From Clostridia bacterium (lineage in GTDB: Bacteria > Bacillota_A > Clostridia > Peptostreptococcales > JAAYPU01), in the NCBI GenBank assembly GCA_022360735.1, contig JAKSCF010000502.1:1-9677 (forward strand): a stretch of 9,677 bases of DNA, read 5' to 3'. Under the pieces are notes generated by a model. It did no database searches. It saw only the letters and a program-made list of their open reading frames with translations, and had not been told where the DNA came from. This document shows, one piece after another, positions 5,008-9,677 of the stretch (the first letter of the stretch is position 1; each line of letters begins with the position of its first letter). The position numbers and the translations under genes are program-made.

Positions 5008-5829
5008 ATGAAAAATTATTATTCCATAGGTGAAATGTCGAAAATAAATAATGTATCCATTCAAACACTCAGATATTATGATCGAATAGGGTTGTTAAAA
5101 CCCAGTTATATAAATGCAGAAAATAAATATCGTTACTATACATATGAAGAGATCATGATGCTGGATGCCATACAATATTTAAAAACGCTGGGTATGTCGC
5201 TTACAGAAATACAGCAAAAATTAGAAAATAGAAATATTTCTAATAGTCTTAAAATGCACGAAAAGCAGCATGCCGAAATAAAGAAAAAAATTACTGAGCT
5301 TCAGCTTCTTGAAAAAAAAGTGTACAAAAGTATCATTAACTTAAGGGAGTGTCAAAAAATTTCAAAAGATACCCCTCCTCAGATAAAATATTTTCCTGCA
5401 CGCTATATGTTGACGATTAATAAAGAAACGAAAACAGAAGAAGAGTATGAAGTCAATATTCGTGAATTGGGGAATGATCTTTTAGATCGTTATGTTTATT
5501 CCATTGATTATTTTGGGGCTTTATTATCTGAAGACAATTTGTTTGAAAAAAGATACGATAATTTCGTATCCATAGGTGTCATATTAGACGAAAAACCAAA
5601 GGAGTCAAAAAAGAATATGACCATCTTACCTGAGGGGAACTATGCCTGCATGTATTATTTTGGCTATGAAAATGATGCAGCGTTTGAAGAATTATTGAAT
5701 TACATCCATCAAAACAAGTATAGAGTAAATGGGAATACTATTGAAATATACTTGATAGATACCATAGAAACAAGCGAAATATCGGACTATATAACAGAAA
5801 TACAAATACCGATTTTAACAGAAAACTAA
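5008..5829 (+). CDS. MerR-family regulator with GyrI-like ligand-binding domain (BmrR-like)
   Basis: A 273-residue transcription activator. Residues 4-41 form the MerR winged helix-turn-helix (YSIGEMSKINNVSIQTLRYYDRIGLL...), 45-75 complete the DNA-binding domain, about 80-115 is the dimerising coiled coil, and about 124-272 is a GyrI-like effector domain ending in ITEIQIPI, as in BmrR-type multidrug sensors. There are no MerR/CueR-type metal-binding cysteines. The start is ATG 5008 with AAAGGT at 4994-4999. Gene order, a matching operator upstream of the adjacent MATE gene and a terminator between the two indicate separate transcripts, with the regulator activating the pump when it binds a cationic or lipophilic ligand. 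The ligand is not predictable. Confidence 0.92.
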   Translation: MKNYYSIGEMSKINNVSIQTLRYYDRIGLLKPSYINAENKYRYYTYEEIMMLDAIQYLKTLGMSLTEIQQKLENRNISNSLKMHEKQHAEIKKKITELQLLEKKVYKSIINLRECQKISKDTPPQIKYFPARYMLTINKETKTEEEYEVNIRELGNDLLDRYVYSIDYFGALLSEDNLFEKRYDNFVSIGVILDEKPKESKKNMTILPEGNYACMYYFGYENDAAFEELLNYIHQNKYRVNGNTIEIYLIDTIETSEISDYITEIQIPILTEN

Positions 5830-5850
5830 TTTGAAAAAATTAGTTTTTTT
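5824..5850 (+). terminator. Intrinsic terminator of the merR-type gene
   Basis: AACTAATTT (5824-5832) and AAATTAGTT (5837-5845) form a 9-bp stem with a GAAA loop and five further T after the stem. The stop codon TAA (5827-5829) lies inside the 5' arm. The efflux gene therefore depends on its own promoter. Confidence 0.82.
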
Positions 5851-5878
5851 CTTTTTACGTCGTTTTTTTTATTTATCC

Positions 5879-5909
5879 TTGACCCTATAGTTACTATAGA
5901 CTTTATAAT
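5879..5909 (+). promoter_or_regulatory. MerR-type promoter/operator of the MATE gene (19-bp spacer)
   Basis: -35 TTGACC (5879-5884) and a perfect -10 TATAAT (5904-5909) are 19 bases apart, the over-long spacing that MerR-family activators correct by twisting the DNA. Inside the spacer, CTATAGT-T-ACTATAG (5885-5899) is a perfect 15-base dyad, the expected operator position. This ties the regulator at 5008-5829 to the pump at 5982. The 5' leader contains a weak dyad (5941-5947 with 5957-5963) before the ribosome binding site. Confidence 0.85.
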
Positions 5910-5981
5910 GATTACGAGTAAAGGAGCAATAATAAGAAGAATTTGATGTCGTAAAAATCAAATCAATTGTGAGGGATAATT

Positions 5982-7343
5982 ATGAAAGGAAATTACGACT
6001 TAAAAAAAGATTCAGTTAATAAGTTATTTGCGAAATATGCTTTTATGTCAATTATGGGATTGACAGTAATGTCTTTACATGTTATATTAGACGGCATTTT
6101 TATTGGTAGAGGCGTAGGGAGTATGGGGCTTGCAGCAGTAAATATTGCCGGAGTCATATACCCAATTTTGACTGCATTAGGATTATGTTTTGGATTTGGT
6201 GCAGCAACTATGATTTCTATCAAGTTTGGTGAAAATAAAGTAGAAGAAGCAAATTCAATTTTTAATCAAACCATTATTTTTTCAACTATTTTTTCACTGG
6301 TATTTTCAGTGCTTTGTATTACATTCTTGACGCCGCTATCGTACCTGTTTGGTTCGAATAAAGCTCTTTTACCGGGTGTCAAAGTGTATTTAGGAACTTT
6401 TATGGTATTTACAGTTTTTTATGTTGTGATGCTAATACTAGACCCTATTGTGCGAAACGATGGAAACCCTAAAACCCCAATGTACGCATGTATTATGAGT
6501 GCGGTTGTAAACTCCATTTTAAACTACCTATTTATTTTCGTATTCCAATGGGGCTTATTTGGAGCTGCATTAGCAACCGGGTTAGCACAAGTTGTCAGTT
6601 TAATATATTTAATGTTCCACTTTTTTAAGAAAAAAGGAAAACTGAGATTTCAAAAGACTAAAGTAGAAAGAGACATTGTCATTCAAGTATTTAAAACAGG
6701 ATCTCCTCTGCTTGCATCTCAAGGATGTTTGGCCATATTTATGATTATTTATAATTGGGTTGTTATCAGACATATCGGTGAAATGGGTGTCGCTTCACTA
6801 GGTATCATCTTATATGTTCAAGAAATGATAGCCATGGTGCTGTACGGAATAGGAGAAGCATTACAGCCTATCGCCAGTTATAACTTAGGAGCAAAACAAT
6901 ATGATAGAGTTAAGCAAGTGTTTAAGACATCGATTATAAGTGGTGTCGTCATTAGTGCTGTATTTTTAGTCATTACTTTGTTTGCTTCAGAAAATATTGT
7001 TTCTTGGTTTAACAAGGAAGCGGAACTTATAGCATTGACTTCTTATGCCATGAAATTATTCTTTTCTGCAGTAGTATTTTATGGTATTAACATGGTCATA
7101 ATAGCTTACTTTCAAGCAATCGACCGTCCAACTGAATCAACAATACTTTCTTTGCTTCAAGGCATAATATTGTGTGTAGCGTTACTATTTATTTTACCTT
7201 ACTTTATAGGAGAAAATGGAATTTGGCTTTCATTTCCCATAGGTAATATGCTAACCTTTTTAGTAGCAATATACTATATTAGAAAGCCTGCAATTAGAAG
7301 TAGTGAAGGTCCAATCATACAAGGTTATAAAAAAACGGCATAG
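5982..7343 (+). CDS. MATE-family multidrug efflux transporter
   Basis: A 453-residue integral membrane protein with about 12 hydrophobic segments in two MatE halves. It exports cationic drugs or toxic compounds in exchange for Na+ or H+. Family-like stretches: DGIFIGRGVGSMGLAAVNIA (37-56), with the early acidic residue; VRNDGNPKTPM (157-167); GIGEALQPIASYNLGAK (289-305); and FQAIDRPTESTILSLLQG (377-394). The whole resembles MepA-like MATE proteins. The start is ATG 5982 with GAGGG at 5971-5975. It is expressed from a MerR-type promoter and its stop codon lies inside its own terminator hairpin, so it is monocistronic. Substrates are not predictable. Confidence 0.94.
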   Translation: MKGNYDLKKDSVNKLFAKYAFMSIMGLTVMSLHVILDGIFIGRGVGSMGLAAVNIAGVIYPILTALGLCFGFGAATMISIKFGENKVEEANSIFNQTIIFSTIFSLVFSVLCITFLTPLSYLFGSNKALLPGVKVYLGTFMVFTVFYVVMLILDPIVRNDGNPKTPMYACIMSAVVNSILNYLFIFVFQWGLFGAALATGLAQVVSLIYLMFHFFKKKGKLRFQKTKVERDIVIQVFKTGSPLLASQGCLAIFMIIYNWVVIRHIGEMGVASLGIILYVQEMIAMVLYGIGEALQPIASYNLGAKQYDRVKQVFKTSIISGVVISAVFLVITLFASENIVSWFNKEAELIALTSYAMKLFFSAVVFYGINMVIIAYFQAIDRPTESTILSLLQGIILCVALLFILPYFIGENGIWLSFPIGNMLTFLVAIYYIRKPAIRSSEGPIIQGYKKTA

Positions 7344-7365
7344 AAAATGATTTCTATGCCGTTTT
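7332..7365 (+). terminator. Intrinsic terminator of the MATE gene
   Basis: A perfect 15-bp stem, AAAACGGCATAGAAA (7332-7346) with TTTCTATGCCGTTTT (7351-7365), around the loop ATGA. The four T ending the 3' arm supply the T-tract. The MATE stop codon (7341-7343) lies in the 5' arm. The symmetric A/T flanks could let it work in both directions. Confidence 0.85.
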
Positions 7366-7405
7366 CATTTGGAATGGGAACATGGTTGATGGGGATGACA
7401 TCTTC

Positions 7406-7434
7406 TTGTAATAGCAATATATAAAAGGTAAAAT
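7406..7434 (+). promoter_or_regulatory. Putative promoter of the ABM-domain gene
   Basis: TTGTAA (7406-7411) and TAAAAT (7429-7434, 5/6 to consensus) are 17 bases apart, about 40 bases before the gene. It lies downstream of the MATE terminator, so the small gene is probably transcribed separately. Confidence 0.45.
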
Positions 7435-7476
7435 AAGTATAGTATTTTAATATAGATAAGAAAGTAGGTAAGTAAA

Positions 7477-7764
7477 ATGGTAAAAGTAGTGGCTAGAAAT
7501 TTAGTAAAAAAGGACAAGGTAGGAGCGTTTATAGAATTGACTAAAGAATTAGTGGATGAGACTAGAAAAGAAGATGGCTGTATAAAATATGAATTGTTTC
7601 AAGATGAAAAAGATGAAACGATTTTAACTTTTATAGAAGAATGGGAAACCAAAGACGCATTAAAAAAGCATTTTCAAACAGCCCATTTCAAAAAGATCGT
7701 TCCACAATTCTCCCAATTAACTGAAAAAGAAACGGATCTTAATATATATAATGTAGTACTATAA
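7477..7764 (+). CDS. ABM-domain protein (putative quinol monooxygenase, YgiN-like)
   Basis: A 95-residue single-domain protein of the antibiotic biosynthesis monooxygenase (dimeric alpha-beta barrel) family. Pattern: MVKVVARNLVKKDK..., GCIKYELFQD (34-43), FIEEWETKDALKKHFQTAHF (52-71) with the conserved W56, H65 and H70. Length matches the family (about 95-105). Relatives are cytoplasmic dimers, some oxidising quinols or polyketides without cofactors, but many are of unknown role, so no reaction is assigned. The start is ATG 7477, eight bases after a weak AGTAGG. Its position beside an efflux pump suggests a possible detoxification role, which is inference only. Confidence 0.85.
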   Translation: MVKVVARNLVKKDKVGAFIELTKELVDETRKEDGCIKYELFQDEKDETILTFIEEWETKDALKKHFQTAHFKKIVPQFSQLTEKETDLNIYNVVL

Positions 7765-7808
7765 ATAAACTAAATGGCAAGGCACGTGCGAAGGAAGTTA
7801 ACGAGATG

Positions 7809-7931
7809 CAGACTTTTTGAAAACTTCGGAGTTCAAGGCGTGCTGAAAGCAGGTAGCGGAGCTTACTTCTGGTAAGTGAGCATGCTCGATTGAAAGCAAC
7901 AACGCAGAAATTCGGAGTTTTCAACAGTCTG
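7809..7931. mobile_element. MITE-like inverted-repeat element (or structured RNA) of about 120 bp
   Basis: The ends are imperfect inverted repeats: 7809-7830 (CAGACTTTTTGAAAACTTCG...) and 7911-7931 (...CGGAGTTTTCAACAGTCTG), which pair over most of 21 positions with one indel. Inside is a second hairpin, GCTTACTT (7861-7868) with AAGTGAGC (7874-7881), and TTCGGAGTT occurs twice in direct orientation (7825-7833, 7911-7919). The stretch is visibly richer in GC than its surroundings and has no credible gene. GTTGAAAA-type ends with an inner CGTTG/TAGCGGAGC section resemble short dispersed elements I recall from several bacterial genomes. It sits between two convergent genes, a usual landing place. 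The similar-looking bases at about 7775-7808 may belong to the element. No clear target-site duplication was found. Confidence 0.55.
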
Positions 7932-7953
7932 AAGGCACCTTTGCAGGTGCCTT
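7932..7953 (-). terminator. Hairpin after the ABC-F gene (possible weak terminator)
   Basis: AAGGCACCT (7932-7940) and AGGTGCCTT (7945-7953) form a 9-bp GC-rich stem with a four-base loop, six bases past the ABC-F stop codon. Neither strand has a T-tract after it; on the minus strand it runs straight into the inverted repeat of the adjacent element. It may be a terminator whose T-tract was cut off by the insertion, or part of the element. Confidence 0.4.
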
Positions 7954-7959
7954 TGAGAA

Positions 7960-9579
7960 TTATGCTTCATACATTTTATCAATCATTTCTTGAATCTCAT
8001 CATTTTCTAAAAATTCATCAAACTCAATGGTTTTATCGAAAACACCATTAGGAGTTAATTCAATCACTCTGTTAGAAATGGTTTCAGCAAACCTATGGTC
8101 GTGAGACGAGAACAGCATGGTGCCTTTAAAAGCCATCAGACCATTGTTAACGGCTTGAATGGACTCTAGATCCAAGTGATTGGTAGGTTCATCTAAAATA
8201 AGAACATTGGCACCTGATAACATCAGCCTGGAAAGCATACATCGAACCTTTTCACCACCGGAAAGAACCGAAGCGTTTTTGAGAGGTTCATCTCCGGAAA
8301 ACAGCATCTTGCCTAAAAAGCCTCTGATGTAGGTTTCGGATTTTTCCTCAGAAAACTGTCTCAGCCAGTCGATAAGGCTCATATCTGCATTTTCAAAATA
8401 CGCTGCATTATCTTTTGGCAGATAGGCATTAGAAGTGGTGACACCCCACTTAAAACTACCTTCATCCGGCTCCATTTCGCCAACTAATATTTTAAATAGA
8501 GTGGTTCTGGAGATTTCATCCCTTCCAAGGAATACGATTTTATCGCCTTTATTAACCGTAAAAGAAACTTGATTTAATACCTGAACACCATTAACCGTTT
8601 TACTGATGCCATCTACTGTTAAAATATCTTTGCCCGCTTCTCTATCCGGAGAAAATCCTACGAAAGGATATCTTCTGGAGGATGGTTGAATATTCTCTAT
8701 AACAATCTTATCCAACAGCTTCTTTCTGGAAGTGGCTTGCTTAGCTTTTGATGCATTAGAGCTGAACCTGGCAATAAAAGCCTGAAGCTCTTTAATTTTT
8801 TCTTCTTTTTTCTTATTTTGGTCATTGATAAGCTTCAAAGCCAGTTGACTGGATTCGTACCAAAAATCATAGTTGCCAACAATCATCTTTATCTTACCAA
8901 AGTCAATATCTACCATATGGGTGCAAACTTGATTCAGAAAATGTCTATCATGGGATACAACGATAACCGTTTTTTCATATTCGATTAAAAATTCTTCTAA
9001 CCAGCTGATGGCTTTAAAATCTAAATGGTTGGTAGGCTCATCAAGCAAAAGAATATCCGGGCTTCCAAACAAAGACTGTGCTAACAATACCTTAACCTTA
9101 TCACTGCCTTTTAAATCCATCATTTGTTTGCCATGAAATTCTTTTCTTATCCCTAAGCCTATTAACAATTTTTCAGCATTGGTTTCGGCATCCCACCCAT
9201 CCAACTCGGCAAATTCACTTTCCAGATCGGCTACCTTAATACCATCGTCTTCATTGAAATCAGGTTTTTGATAAAGGGCATCTTTTTCCATCATGACGTC
9301 ATAAAGTCTTTTATGCCCCATGATAACTGTATCCAGTACATTAAACTCGTCAAATTCAAAATGATTTTGCTTAAGTACTGCTAGTCTTTCACCGGGTGTA
9401 ATGGAAACATTACCTTCATTGGCTTCAATTTCACCGGAAAGAATCTTTAGAAAGGTAGATTTCCCGGCTCCGTTTGCTCCGATAACACCATAGCAATTGC
9501 CCGGAGTAAATTTTACATTAACATCTTCAAATAATTTTTTACCGCCAAATCTCAAGCCCAAGCCCGTAACTGTAATCAT
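7960..9579 (-). CDS. ABC-F family ATPase, YkpA/YbiT type
   Basis: A 539-residue soluble protein with two ABC ATPase domains and no membrane segments. ABC-F proteins bind the ribosomal E site and affect translation elongation; some protect against antibiotics. Domain 1: Walker A GANGAGKS (34-41), a degenerate signature LKGSDK (156-161), LLLDEPTNHLD (177-187, catalytic E181), H-loop H210. A basic helical linker (about 245-300) is rich in Lys and ends in KPSSRRYPF-like sequence (IQPSSRRYPF). Domain 2: Walker A is replaced by GRDEISRTT (352-360, no Lys), with intact signature LSGGEK (439-444), ILDEPTNHLD (461-470, E464) and H493. The pattern and length match the YkpA/YbiT subgroup rather than resistance ABC-Fs such as Vga or Lsa. 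The start is ATG 9579; an in-frame stop lies 12 bases upstream and the nearby ribosome binding site is poor. Confidence 0.95.
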   Translation of the reverse strand: MITVTGLGLRFGGKKLFEDVNVKFTPGNCYGVIGANGAGKSTFLKILSGEIEANEGNVSITPGERLAVLKQNHFEFDEFNVLDTVIMGHKRLYDVMMEKDALYQKPDFNEDDGIKVADLESEFAELDGWDAETNAEKLLIGLGIRKEFHGKQMMDLKGSDKVKVLLAQSLFGSPDILLLDEPTNHLDFKAISWLEEFLIEYEKTVIVVSHDRHFLNQVCTHMVDIDFGKIKMIVGNYDFWYESSQLALKLINDQNKKKEEKIKELQAFIARFSSNASKAKQATSRKKLLDKIVIENIQPSSRRYPFVGFSPDREAGKDILTVDGISKTVNGVQVLNQVSFTVNKGDKIVFLGRDEISRTTLFKILVGEMEPDEGSFKWGVTTSNAYLPKDNAAYFENADMSLIDWLRQFSEEKSETYIRGFLGKMLFSGDEPLKNASVLSGGEKVRCMLSRLMLSGANVLILDEPTNHLDLESIQAVNNGLMAFKGTMLFSSHDHRFAETISNRVIELTPNGVFDKTIEFDEFLENDEIQEMIDKMYEA

Positions 9580-9638
9580 AATATTTATTTACTATAAGAA
9601 TCTCCTAAATTTATTATTCGTTTCTTATAGTTCCTCCT
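9580..9638 (-). promoter_or_regulatory. Structured leader of the ABC-F gene with the Shine-Dalgarno sequence behind a hairpin
   Basis: Read on the minus strand, AGGAGG (9638-9633) is followed after one base by a perfect 10-bp stem, ACTATAAGAA (9631-9622) with TTCTTATAGT (9600-9591), then 11 bases and the ATG at 9579. The 21-base loop contains a second AGGAG (9606-9602), 22 bases from the start codon. Neither site is correctly spaced in the unfolded RNA. When the stem forms, the outer AGGAGG lies 12 unpaired bases from the ATG. The fold is seen in the sequence; the control is inferred. Confidence 0.5.
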
Positions 9639-9677
9639 ATATAAGTCAAAATAAAAATTTGCACCTATCATTGTGCA

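Noticed and set aside
5993..6223. 76-codon minus-strand frame
   Set aside because: Antisense shadow of the MATE gene.
7739..7924. 61-codon minus-strand frame
   Set aside because: It only spans the inverted-repeat element; no start signal and no recognisable protein pattern.
9660..9677. Inverted repeat TGCAC...GTGCA at the window edge
   Set aside because: Only five-base arms and cut by the window end; too weak to call an operator.
1..9677. CRISPR array, tRNA, rRNA or insertion sequence with transposase
   Set aside because: No regularly spaced repeats, cloverleaf or ribosomal RNA sequence, or transposase frame was seen.

Overview
The window looks like a chromosome segment of an anaerobic, low-GC, spore-former-type Firmicute (class Clostridia). 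The grounds are the AT-rich codon use, strong AGGAGG-type ribosome binding sites, a T-box leader on asnA, tandem cyclic-di-GMP-I riboswitches, a YkpA/YbiT-type ABC-F ATPase and a small membrane protein carrying the GGADGPT motif of sodium-pump decarboxylases. I cannot name genus or species from the sequence.

Left part (1-2211): the tail of pstB is followed by phoU, the end of a phosphate-uptake operon. A consensus promoter then drives a complete T-box leader, whose apparent AAC specifier fits asparagine, in front of asnA (ammonia-dependent asparagine synthetase).

Middle left (2346-3908): a stand-alone lipoprotein of the amino-acid solute-binding family ends at a terminator-like hairpin. A class D-like sortase follows. 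Its N-terminal membrane anchor is only in frame if translation starts at a non-standard codon (ATC 3240 is best placed).

Middle (3905-4693), the most unusual part: a consensus promoter overlapping the sortase stop codon reads into two nearly identical c-di-GMP-I aptamers, 113 bases apart. Over 71 bases they differ at two positions only, and these form one compensatory base pair in the tetraloop receptor. No ordinary protein gene follows. There is a 19-residue ORF, about 200 bases without a recognised gene, and a strong terminator. That terminator's T-tract overlaps the stop codon of a convergent 70-codon gene for a two-helix membrane peptide with a His-rich stretch and the GGADGPT motif. The transcript may be a c-di-GMP-controlled small RNA or micropeptide message, or a leader whose gene has been lost.

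Right part (4694-9677): an unidentified ORF remnant with a CPYC knuckle is followed by a MerR-family regulator with a GyrI-like ligand domain and a MATE efflux pump. The pump's promoter has the 19-bp spacer and central dyad typical of MerR-activated promoters, so regulator and pump form a drug-sensing pair. Next come a small ABM-domain protein and a MITE-like element of about 120 bp with imperfect terminal inverted repeats. On the minus strand lies an ABC-F ATPase whose leader has a hairpin between its best Shine-Dalgarno sequence and the start codon.
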